Below, in pieces: positions 19,601 to 27,182 of a stretch of 64,000 bases of DNA (positions are counted from its first letter, which is position 1; the number at the start of each line of letters is the position of its first letter). Below the pieces are notes generated by a model. The model was not told the DNA's origin, ran no database searches, and was given only the letters and a program-made list of their open reading frames with translations. The position numbers and the translations under genes are program-made. The stretch is from Sphaerospermopsis torques-reginae ITEP-024 (GTDB taxonomy: Bacteria; Cyanobacteriota; Cyanobacteriia; Cyanobacteriales; Nostocaceae), in the NCBI RefSeq assembly GCF_019598945.1, contig NZ_CP080598.1:62001-126000 (forward strand), in the 5' to 3' direction.

Positions 19601-22600
19601 TATTTCAGGTGATGTTTAGTTTCCATAACTCTGCCAAACCTTATTTAAAATTCCCTGGCTTTGACTTCACTTTGCATGAACCAGCTAATAACAAATCTGC
19701 CAAGTTTGATCTTGATTTCTTAGTTATCCCCCGGTTTGAACAAAGCGTCCAGCACGGTGCGAAAACGGGAGCAAAAGGAATTACCTTGGATTTGGAATAT
19801 AACAGCGACTTGTTTGATGCTGAAAGCATGGAAGCGATGCTAGAGCAGTATGAACAGGTATTAATTGAGATGGTAGCGAACCCAGATCAACGAATTGGCC
19901 AAATACCTCTAATTACCGCATCACAACAAAAATTATTAGGGGAATGGAATCAAACAGAGAGGGAAACTACACAGAGTCAGTGTATCCATAAGGTATTTGA
20001 ACTGCAAGTAGAATTAACACCGGATGCGATCGCTGTAGAACAGGACGGTAAAAAATTAACTTACCGAGAATTGAGCGATCGCGCTAACAAAATTGCCCAC
20101 TATCTGCAAAGTTTAGGAGTTAAACCAGAAACCTTGGTAGGTATCTGTGTTGATCGTTCCCTAGAAATGATTGCTGGTTTATTGGGTATTCTCAAAGCCG
20201 GTGGTGCTTACGTTCCCATTGATCCTGCTTATCCCCAAGAACGTATATCTGAGATTATCGCAGATACCCAACTCGGTATTTTACTCACACAAAATAGATT
20301 CCAGGAAAAACTAACAGGTTATAGCAGACAAACCATTTGTTTAGATACAGATTGGACAAAAATCGCTACCCAAAGTCCAGCCAACCCAGTTAGTGACGTT
20401 CAACTCCATAACCTAGCTTATATTATTTATACCTCCGGTTCTACGGGTAAACCCAAGGGTGTAATGATTGAACATCGTTCAATGTTGAACTTTGTCACCA
20501 CTGCCATTGATGAGTATGGTATCAATGCTCAAGATCAGGTTCTACAATTTGCCTCTGTTTGTTTTGATACATCCATAGAAGAAATCTTCCCCTGTCTTGC
20601 TGTTGGTGCAACCTTGGTGTTACGCACTGAAGAAATGCTCAACTCCAGCGATGATTTTTGGCGGTGTTGTCAAAAATGGCAGTTAACAGTTTTGGACTTA
20701 CCCACAGCATACTGGCATCAATTAGTAACAGAACTGCAACCCCAAAACTCACCCATTCCTGGAAGTTTGAGAACTGTAATTATTGGTGGGGAAGAAGTTC
20801 ACCTAGAAAAAGTGCAACATTGGCATAATTGCACAGCGCATCTTTCCCCAGCACCCCAATTATTTAACAGCTACGGACCCACAGAAGCCACAGTAGTCAC
20901 CACCTTAGAGCGCCTCACCCCAAGCAATACTTCTGTGAGTATTGGTAAACCCATTAGTAATGCCCAAGTTTACGTTTTAGATCAATATCAGCAACCTGTA
21001 CCTATAGGAGTTCCCGGAGAACTACACATTGGGGGAGCAGGACTGGCTAGAGGATATTGGCAACGTCCAGAACTCACAGCCGAGAAATTTATTGAGAACA
21101 CAGAAGGGAATCGCCTATATAAAACCGGGGATTTAGTCAAATTACGCAGAGATGGTAGTTTAGAATACCTGGGACGGGTTGACAATCAGGTAAAAATTCG
21201 CGGTTTCCGCATTGAGTTGGGAGAAATTGAGACAGTATTAAGACAACATCCCCAAGTGTCTCAAGCTGTTGTCATTGCCCATCAAGAAACTACCGGACAA
21301 AAGCGACTGGTGGCTTATTTCGTACCCCAAAACCCCTCTCCAAACCTCTCCCCTACAAGGAGAGAGGCTTCAGAAATTCCCCCTTCCCTTGTAGGAAAGG
21401 GGGCTAGGGGGTTAGGTTTTCCACATAGCGTGGATGAACTGCGCCAGTTTCTCAAACAGAAATTACCAAATTTCATGGTTCCGAGCGCGTTCATGGTGTT
21501 AGATAGCATACCCATGACCTCTAACCAAAAGGTAGATTATCGGGCTTTACCAACACCGGATTTTTCTCGCAGTGATGAAGATAAATTTGCAGCACCACGC
21601 ACATTAATAGAAGAGAAATTAGTGGCGATTTGGTCAGAAGTGCTGAGAATAGAAAATGTTGGCATTCACGATAATTATTTTGAATTGGGTGGAGATTCAA
21701 TTCTGAGTATTCAGCTAGTTTCTAAAGCGAATCAGGCGGGTATTCAAATTGCTGCTAAACAGTTATTTAGGTATCAAACTATTGCTGAGTTAGCGACAGT
21801 AGCGGGTATGACTCGCCAAATCAACGCCGAACAAGGTTTAGTAACTGGTAAAGTTGGTTTAACACCGATTCAAAAATGGTTTTTTGAACAGAAATTACCA
21901 GAAATCAATTACTTTAACCAGTCAGCATTGTTAGAAGTTCCTGCTGATTTGCAACCTGAATTATTGCAGGAAGTGGTACAAAAACTTTTGGGACAACATG
22001 ATGCTTTGCGATTGCAATTTGTCCAGGATGAGGAAAACTGGCAACAAATCCAAACCGATGTCAAAGAAACAGTACCATTAAGCATCTTTGATTTATCGCT
22101 TCTGTCAGCAGCAGAACAGGAAACAGCGATCAAAGCTAAGGATACAGAACTGCAAGCTAGTTTGGATTTAGCGAAGGGAGAAATTGCCAAATTTGCATTA
22201 TTTCAATTAGGCAAAGATCGCCCCAGTTGTTTACTTTTGGTCATTCATCACTTAGCAGTTGATGGAGTTTCTTGGCGGATTTTATTGGAAGATTTAGCCA
22301 CAGCTTACCAACAAATAAGCCGGGGTCAGACGATAAAATTACCAGAGAAAACAACATCTTGGAAATATTGGAGCGATCGCTTAACAGAATACGCTCAAAA
22401 CCAAGCTGTGAAAGAGTTAGATTACTGGGTAAATCAATCTAATATTGCCAATAAACCTTTACCAGTAGACTATTCTGGGGCTGAAGAAAATAATACTCTA
22501 GCCTCAACTGCATCTGTATCACTGGCGTTAAATGAAGAACAAACCCGCGCCCTGTTACAAGATGTACCTGCTGCTTACAATACCCAAATTAATGATGTTT

Positions 22601-23262
22601 TATTAACAGCTTTAGTACAGAGTTTTACCCAATGGACAGGAGAAAATTATTTACTAATTGATTTAGAAGGACATGGAAGGGAAGACTTATTTGAAGATGT
22701 AGACCTTTCAAGAACTGTAGGTTGGTTTACCACATTATTCCCTGTGGGTTTAGAAATCAAAGAAAACCAACCAGGGGAAGCTTTAAAATCAGTGAAAGAA
22801 CAACTGAGAAGCATTCCCAACCGGGGTATAGGTTATGGTGTCTTGAGATATTTAAACACAGACACCAGCATCCGCGAAAAATTAGCTTCCTTCCCATCAG
22901 CGCAAGTTAGTTTTAACTACCTGGGACAATTTGATCAAGTTCTGAAAGCATCATCAGTTTTAGGTGAAGCTAAAGAATTTAAATCAGAACAAAGTGGATT
23001 AAATCGTCGTAGTCACCTATTAGGAATTAGCGGTTTTATTCGGGCTGGAAAACTAGAAATGACTTGGGCATATAGTGATAAAATTCACAAAGTAGAAACT
23101 ATTGAAAGGTTAGCTTCAGGATTCATGGAAGCATTAACAACCCTCATAGATCACTGTCAATCAAAAGACGAGCAAAGCTATACACCATCTGATTTTTCAG
23201 CCGCTAAACTCAATCAGCAACAGCTAGATAAATTTCTAGCAAAACTCAACAAGAAGAAGTAA
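16624..23262 (+). CDS. aptA: Anabaenopeptin-type synthetase AptA (A-PCP-C-A-PCP-E)
   Basis: A 2212-residue two-module NRPS with no leading C domain, as expected for a starter. A1 is about 45-545, PCP1 near 587 (LGGHSL), C about 655-1090 with HHMAHDGW near 781, A2 about 1120-1640, PCP2 near 1689 (LGGDSI), and epimerase about 1740-2190 (HHLAVDGVSW, EGHGRE, RTVGWFT). Pocket positions aligned by eye to GrsA read DAFFLGVTY for A1 (aliphatic-like, weak) and DTEDIGSVV for A2, matching the Lys signature of anabaenopeptin synthetases. With E this gives the D-Lys that carries the ureido bond. Two inserts of repeat origin lie in the frame (17860-17887; about 21325-21422). GGAGG at 16626-16630 would suit GTG 16636 better than ATG 16624, so the true start may be four codons later. 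Confidence 0.93.
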   Translation: MEEMVINSTDNLENLPGLTEQEKQQILVEWNNTTVDYPQHLCIHELFAAQVEKTPDNIAAVFNGQKLTYQELNHQANKVAHYLQSLGVGTEVLVGISVERSLEMIVGLLGILKAGAAYLPLDPTYPKERISFMLSDSQVQVLLTQQKYVENFAESGVKTVCLDQDWELIDSQNSENPTSNVTAENLAYVIYTSGSTGTPKGVAVPHRAVNRLVCNTNYVQFTTTDRTAQASNTSFDAATFEIWGSLLHGATLVGVPQNVLLSPLDFADYISEQRINILFLTTALFNQLANIVPQAFKDLRYLLFGGEAVDPKTVRAVLTNGAPQNLLHVYGPTESTTYSCFYPVEDVPEGSTTLPIGRPISNTQIYILNEQLQPVPVGTPGEIYIGGDGLARGYLNRPELTAERFISHPFPNPKSKIQNPKLYKTGDLARYLPDGNIEFVGRVDNQVKIRGFRIELGEVEAALSQHPDIQQAVVIVREDVPGDKRLVAYVVSEQKSPVTATTLKNFLEDKLPAYMIPAAWMVLDSLPLTPNGKVDRRSLPAPARTRPDLEAAFVAPRNSVEEQLATLWTELLGLDVVGVNDNFFCLGGHSLIVTQMISRAREMFGVNISFAQVFANPTIAAVAQLIAQGGEQTQWERPTIQHIAHEGLVPVSFSQERIYFVHKLAPENSAYQFQATMDIRGKLDFEALKRSLDEIVRRHEIFRTTYQEVNGRLYQVIHPNPGAAFRVVDLRDIPEPERQIEAQKLVEAELLTHLDLTQLPIVQWAVFQLSDQDYILTHVEHHMAHDGWSFNVFLSELVALYEAFWAGKPSPLPELSYQFADFATWQREWAKTPEAQAQLVYWQQQLAGMPPLLELPYDRPRPKEQTYNGEHARRELPVDLCESLRAFSHQQGATLFMTMLEAFIIQLHRYIGQDDIFIGSAVANRRMHQIEKIMGMVVNNLVLRTDVSGNPTVRELLDRVRQMTMEAYANEDVPFDKVVEAVKPVRNLSHNPLFQVMFSFHNSAKPYLKFPGFDFTLHEPANNKSAKFDLDFLVIPRFEQSVQHGAKTGAKGITLDLEYNSDLFDAESMEAMLEQYEQVLIEMVANPDQRIGQIPLITASQQKLLGEWNQTERETTQSQCIHKVFELQVELTPDAIAVEQDGKKLTYRELSDRANKIAHYLQSLGVKPETLVGICVDRSLEMIAGLLGILKAGGAYVPIDPAYPQERISEIIADTQLGILLTQNRFQEKLTGYSRQTICLDTDWTKIATQSPANPVSDVQLHNLAYIIYTSGSTGKPKGVMIEHRSMLNFVTTAIDEYGINAQDQVLQFASVCFDTSIEEIFPCLAVGATLVLRTEEMLNSSDDFWRCCQKWQLTVLDLPTAYWHQLVTELQPQNSPIPGSLRTVIIGGEEVHLEKVQHWHNCTAHLSPAPQLFNSYGPTEATVVTTLERLTPSNTSVSIGKPISNAQVYVLDQYQQPVPIGVPGELHIGGAGLARGYWQRPELTAEKFIENTEGNRLYKTGDLVKLRRDGSLEYLGRVDNQVKIRGFRIELGEIETVLRQHPQVSQAVVIAHQETTGQKRLVAYFVPQNPSPNLSPTRREASEIPPSLVGKGARGLGFPHSVDELRQFLKQKLPNFMVPSAFMVLDSIPMTSNQKVDYRALPTPDFSRSDEDKFAAPRTLIEEKLVAIWSEVLRIENVGIHDNYFELGGDSILSIQLVSKANQAGIQIAAKQLFRYQTIAELATVAGMTRQINAEQGLVTGKVGLTPIQKWFFEQKLPEINYFNQSALLEVPADLQPELLQEVVQKLLGQHDALRLQFVQDEENWQQIQTDVKETVPLSIFDLSLLSAAEQETAIKAKDTELQASLDLAKGEIAKFALFQLGKDRPSCLLLVIHHLAVDGVSWRILLEDLATAYQQISRGQTIKLPEKTTSWKYWSDRLTEYAQNQAVKELDYWVNQSNIANKPLPVDYSGAEENNTLASTASVSLALNEEQTRALLQDVPAAYNTQINDVLLTALVQSFTQWTGENYLLIDLEGHGREDLFEDVDLSRTVGWFTTLFPVGLEIKENQPGEALKSVKEQLRSIPNRGIGYGVLRYLNTDTSIREKLASFPSAQVSFNYLGQFDQVLKASSVLGEAKEFKSEQSGLNRRSHLLGISGFIRAGKLEMTWAYSDKIHKVETIERLASGFMEALTTLIDHCQSKDEQSYTPSDFSAAKLNQQQLDKFLAKLNKKK
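17860..17887. repeat. In-frame heptamer repeat in aptA A1
   Basis: Four heptamers, CCAAAAT, CTAAAAT, CCAAAAT, CCAAAAT, sit in frame and encode a PNPKSKIQNPK-like loop just before the LYKTGDL motif (A7). The reading frame is kept and the domain motifs on both sides are intact. Confidence 0.75.
21325..21422. repeat. In-frame palindromic repeat element inside aptA A2
   Basis: About 98 bases of GC-skewed, palindrome-rich sequence of the type normally seen in cyanobacterial spacers. It contains CCTCTCC paired with GGAGAGAGG and CCCCCTTCC paired with GGAAAGGGGG, bounded by AAAACCCC-like and GGGGTTAGGTTTT-like ends. It encodes about 32 extra residues (Pro/Ser/Arg/Gly-rich) in the A2 C-terminal subdomain, between VAYFVP and VDELRQFLK. 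The frame stays open. Confidence 0.8.
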
Positions 23263-23391
23263 ATAGGTAATGGGTAATTGGTAATTGGTTAAGTCTCATC
23301 CTGTTACCTATCACCCATCACCTGTCCTTCTTTCACTGTCACCTGTCACCTGTAACCTGTAACCTGTCACCTATCCCCAAGAGGAAATTGT
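23263..23391. repeat. aptA-aptB spacer made of heptamer repeats
   Basis: The spacer carries GGTAATT-type and then TCACCTG/TAACCTG-type heptamers (about 23265-23290 and 23318-23375; the latter is the reverse complement of CAGGTGA). The aptB ribosome-binding site GAGGA at 23381-23385 follows directly. Confidence 0.75.
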
Positions 23392-26300
23392 ATGCAAAGT
23401 ATCGAAGACCTTTATGAACTTTCACCCATGCAACAAGGGATGTTGTTTCATACCCTTTATGCACCAGAATCAGAAGTTTATTTTGAGCAGTTACTTTGCA
23501 TCCTCTCTGGGGAATTGAATTTTTCTGCATTCCAAAAAGCATGGGAACAAGTTGTAGCCAGACATTCAATATTACGCAGTGCTTTTTTCTGGGAAGAAAT
23601 AGAAAAACCCTTGCAAATGGTGAGTAAGCAAGTGGATCTTCCCTGGGAAAAATTGGATTGGCGACATTTAAAAAGTGATGAACAAAAACAGCAATTAGAG
23701 GATTTTTTGGTGAGCGATCGCCAAAAGGGATTTGATTTAAATCAAGCTCCTTTAATGCGTTTTACCATCATTCAATTAACTGACAATACCTATCAATTTA
23801 TTTGGAGTCATCACCATATATTATTTGATGGTTGGTCAATGCAAATTGTTCTCAAAGAAGTTTTAGCTTTATATGAAGCAAATCAACGGGGTGAATATTT
23901 AAGATTGTCACCCGTTCGACCTTATAAAGAATATATTGAATGGTTACAAGAACAGGATATTGAAAAAGCTAAACAATTTTGGCAACAAACACTACAAGGT
24001 TTGCAAACACCTACTATTTTAACTGGTAAGAAAGGACAAGGAATATATCAAGAAAAACGTTTTCAATTATCGGAAAAGGTAACTGAAAAATTGCAAAATG
24101 CGGCACGACAACATCATTTAACATTAAATAATTTAGTCCAGGGAGCATGGAGTTTATTAATTTCCCGCTACAGTGGCGAAAAAGATGTAGTTTTTGGGGC
24201 AACTGTATCCGGTCGTCAACCTGTAATAGAAAATATAGAATCAATGGTGGGATTATTAATTAACACCATTCCCACCCGTGTAAAAATTGATAATCAAAAA
24301 CAAATATTATCTTGGCTGCAAGAATTACAAACTCAAGCAATAGAACAAGAACAATATAGTTATTTTCCCCTGGCAGAAATTCAACAAGTAAGTGATATTC
24401 TTCCCGGAATGCCATTATTTGAAAGTCTGTTAGTCTTTGAAAATTATCCTGTAGATTCCAGTAAACAAGACACACAAAAAACATTAGAAATTAGTCATCT
24501 CAGTTGTTTTGAAAGAACAAACTACCCATTAACAATAGTCATTAATCCTGGTTCACAATTAGGAGGTAGATTTGTTTATGATACTAGCTGCTTTGATGAA
24601 CAAACATTAGTCCGCATGATTGGTAGTTTCCAAACATTGCTCACAAGATTTTCGGAAAACCTACAACAGAATATTTCACAAATATCTTTACTCAGTGCCG
24701 AGGAAGAACAAGAATTAATACTTTTAGAGAATCATCAAAATCAAGAAAATATTAATTATCAATGTCTTCATGTTTTATTTGAAGAACAAGTACAGAAAAC
24801 ACCTGATAAGATTGCAGTTGTTTATAAACAAGAAAACTTAACTTATCGGGAATTAAATAACCGTGCTAATCAATTAGCAAATTATTTAAAATCATTAGGA
24901 GTTAAACCAGAAACTAGGGTAGGAATTTGTGTTGAACGTTCCCCAGAAATGGTAATCGGAATACTTGCCATTCTCAAAGCTGGAGGGGCTTATGTACCAT
25001 TAGATCCAGCTTATCCTACAGAAAGACTAGCTTTAATGTTGGAAGATGTACAAACACCCATCTTACTAACACAAACTCATCTACAAAATAGACTCCCACG
25101 AAATCAGCAAATGGTGGTGAATCTTGATACAGATGGGGAAATTATCGCCCAATATTCAACAGACAATTTACCCTGTGAAGTTACTCCAGAAAATTTAGCT
25201 TATATTATTTATACATCAGGTTCAACAGGAACACCAAAAGGAACAGAAGTTCCCCATCGTAGCTTTATAGGTTTTATGTTTGGGGTTGATTATATTCACC
25301 TTGATGAAAACCAGATTTGGCTACAACATTCATCTGTTTCTTGGGATGGACTCACCTTAGAAATGTGGCCACCATTGCTTTATGGTGGACGTTGTGTACT
25401 TTATCCAGAAAAAATTCCTACAGCAGAACAATTAACCCAAATAATTCAAGAACAAAAAGTTAATACTCTTTGGTTAACTTCTGCTTTATTCAATCTCATA
25501 ATTGATACAATGCCACAAGGTTTATTAGGCATTAAACAACTGCTTATTGGCGGAGAATCTTTGTCTATAAATCATGTACGTCGTGCTTTAGCACTATTAC
25601 CAGAAACCAAAATCATCAATGGTTATGGACCTTCAGAATGTACAGTATTTACCTGTTGTTATCCCATTCCTGAAAAACTAGCGGAAAATATTAATTCCCT
25701 TCCCATTGGTAAACCCATTGGAGACAGAACAGTTTATATATTAGATACTCATTTACATAGAGTTCCTATTGGTGTCGCAGGTGAATTATATATAGGTGGT
25801 GCGAGTGTTGCTAGAGGTTACTTAAATCAACCAAAATTAACTAGAGAAAGATTTATTTCTAATCCCTTTATGGAGGGAGATACCCTTTACAAAACAGGAG
25901 ATTTAGTTCGGAGTTTACCTAATGGAAATATAGAATTTATTGGAAGAATTGACACACAAGTAAAACTGCGTGGTTTTAGAATTGAATTAGCAGAAATAGA
26001 AGCAGTTTTAAATCAACATCCTGATATTCAACAAGTTGTAGTAATTGCGCGAGAAGATGAACCAGGAAAGAAATTATTAGTAGCTTATTTAGTAGCACAG
26101 GATAATGTAGCAACTCCCAGCAGTTTGAGAAACTTCCTTAAATCAAAACTGCCAGATTACATGATTCCTGCTGCTTTTGTATTTTTAGATAATTTACCAT
26201 TAACTCCTAATGGTAAAATCAATCGCCGTGCTTTGCCAATTCCCGATCATACGCAAAGAAATTTAGAAGTTAATTTTGTTCCACCTAGCACCGATACAGA

Positions 26301-26601
26301 ACAAGAATTAGCAGCTATTTGGACAGAAGTTTTGAACTTAAAACAAGTAGGAATCCATGATAACTTTTTTGAATTAGGAGGACATTCCCTACTTGCTACT
26401 CAAGCAATTTCTCGTTTAAGAGAAGTTTTTTCTTTAGATTTTCCTCTGCGTTATTTATTTGAAAATCCCACCATTGCCGAACTTGCCCAAAAAGTTACTG
26501 AACAACAAATTGAGCAAGCAGAAAATGATGAACTGGCAAGGATTTTAGCAGAAGTAGATCAACTATCAGAAGAGGAGGTGACACAGCAACTAATGTTTTA
26601 A
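23392..26601 (+). CDS. aptB: Anabaenopeptin-type synthetase AptB (C-A-PCP)
   Basis: A 1069-residue single-module NRPS. The C domain is at about 1-440 (MQSIEDLYELSPMQQGM start and HHHILFDGW near 142; this style is typical of C domains accepting a donor from an epimerase, i.e. DCL). The A domain is about 455-970 (YTSGSTGTPKG, NGYGPSE, YKTGDL, NGKINRR). PCP lies near 996 (LGGHSL), followed by an acidic tail. Pocket residues by eye read DGLWLGGVF, a hydrophobic code close to known Val/Ile codes. In anabaenopeptin assembly AptB adds Val or Ile after D-Lys. GAGGA sits 6 bases before ATG 23392. An NTF2-like gene follows instead of aptC directly. Confidence 0.92.
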   Translation: MQSIEDLYELSPMQQGMLFHTLYAPESEVYFEQLLCILSGELNFSAFQKAWEQVVARHSILRSAFFWEEIEKPLQMVSKQVDLPWEKLDWRHLKSDEQKQQLEDFLVSDRQKGFDLNQAPLMRFTIIQLTDNTYQFIWSHHHILFDGWSMQIVLKEVLALYEANQRGEYLRLSPVRPYKEYIEWLQEQDIEKAKQFWQQTLQGLQTPTILTGKKGQGIYQEKRFQLSEKVTEKLQNAARQHHLTLNNLVQGAWSLLISRYSGEKDVVFGATVSGRQPVIENIESMVGLLINTIPTRVKIDNQKQILSWLQELQTQAIEQEQYSYFPLAEIQQVSDILPGMPLFESLLVFENYPVDSSKQDTQKTLEISHLSCFERTNYPLTIVINPGSQLGGRFVYDTSCFDEQTLVRMIGSFQTLLTRFSENLQQNISQISLLSAEEEQELILLENHQNQENINYQCLHVLFEEQVQKTPDKIAVVYKQENLTYRELNNRANQLANYLKSLGVKPETRVGICVERSPEMVIGILAILKAGGAYVPLDPAYPTERLALMLEDVQTPILLTQTHLQNRLPRNQQMVVNLDTDGEIIAQYSTDNLPCEVTPENLAYIIYTSGSTGTPKGTEVPHRSFIGFMFGVDYIHLDENQIWLQHSSVSWDGLTLEMWPPLLYGGRCVLYPEKIPTAEQLTQIIQEQKVNTLWLTSALFNLIIDTMPQGLLGIKQLLIGGESLSINHVRRALALLPETKIINGYGPSECTVFTCCYPIPEKLAENINSLPIGKPIGDRTVYILDTHLHRVPIGVAGELYIGGASVARGYLNQPKLTRERFISNPFMEGDTLYKTGDLVRSLPNGNIEFIGRIDTQVKLRGFRIELAEIEAVLNQHPDIQQVVVIAREDEPGKKLLVAYLVAQDNVATPSSLRNFLKSKLPDYMIPAAFVFLDNLPLTPNGKINRRALPIPDHTQRNLEVNFVPPSTDTEQELAAIWTEVLNLKQVGIHDNFFELGGHSLLATQAISRLREVFSLDFPLRYLFENPTIAELAQKVTEQQIEQAENDELARILAEVDQLSEEEVTQQLMF

Positions 26602-26680
26602 TAATGTTTTAATAATCAGTTTTAATAAACAATTGTGGCGATTTGATTTAAGCAAATGCAAAATTACCAGGAATAAGAAT

Positions 26681-27061
26681 ATGTCAAACACTATTACCTT
26701 ATCAAATATTGCCGCCAAAAAGGAATTGATAGTTACTTTATTTTCTGCTGTTGATTCCTCTGATTGGAATTTACTCAAAAATTGCTTTGACGAAAATATC
26801 ATCTATGAACGTCCAGGTTATCAGCCTTTTATTGGACTTGATAAACTGCTAAATTTTTATCAATATGAGAGAATCATTGCCTCTGGTAAACATTACCTTG
26901 AACATATTGCGGTTGACAATAATCATGGTGCTTGCTGGGGCAAATTTATTGGTATCCATAAAAATGGCTCTCCCATTAATGAAGGCTTTGCTGATGTTTA
27001 TTCCTTTGACAATGGCAAATTTAAAACTCGACGCAGCTACTTCTTTAGACCAGCAGTATAA
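26681..27061 (+). CDS. NTF2/SnoaL-like small protein between aptB and aptC
   Basis: A 126-residue protein whose sequence matches the NTF2/SnoaL-like fold: an N-terminal helix pair (AAKKELIVTLFSAVDSSDWNLLKNCF), then strands with DENIIYERPGY, FIGLDKLLNFY, GACWGKFIGIHKNG, EGFADVYSFDNGKFKTRRSYF. Start at ATG 26681 is supported by AGGA about 9 bases upstream; an earlier TTG at 26633 has no signal. Family members include polyketide cyclases, dehydratases and many unassigned binding proteins, so function cannot be read from the fold. It lies 79 bases after aptB and 121 before aptC, on the same strand, and should be co-transcribed. I do not know it as a standard apt gene. Confidence 0.75.
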   Translation: MSNTITLSNIAAKKELIVTLFSAVDSSDWNLLKNCFDENIIYERPGYQPFIGLDKLLNFYQYERIIASGKHYLEHIAVDNNHGACWGKFIGIHKNGSPINEGFADVYSFDNGKFKTRRSYFFRPAV

Positions 27062-27127
27062 TTAACAAAATCAACAAAATCTCTGATATAGCTACCTCTA
27101 ATAATTGACTGATTGTAAAATTTCTTC

Positions 27128-27158
27128 TTTCTCTGTGTTCTCTGTGCCTCTGTGGTTC
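27128..27158. repeat. Dispersed CTCTGTG-type spacer repeat
   Basis: Tandem TTCTCTGTG/CCTCTGTG units ending TGGTTC, similar to a dispersed spacer repeat in filamentous cyanobacteria. It sits just upstream of aptC. Confidence 0.5.
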
Positions 27159-27182
27159 TATAAAAAATAAATTAACACAAAA

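Noticed and set aside
26633-26680. N-terminal extension of the NTF2-like protein from TTG
   Set aside because: There is no ribosome-binding site at the TTG, the extra residues do not fit the fold, and AGGA precedes ATG 26681.
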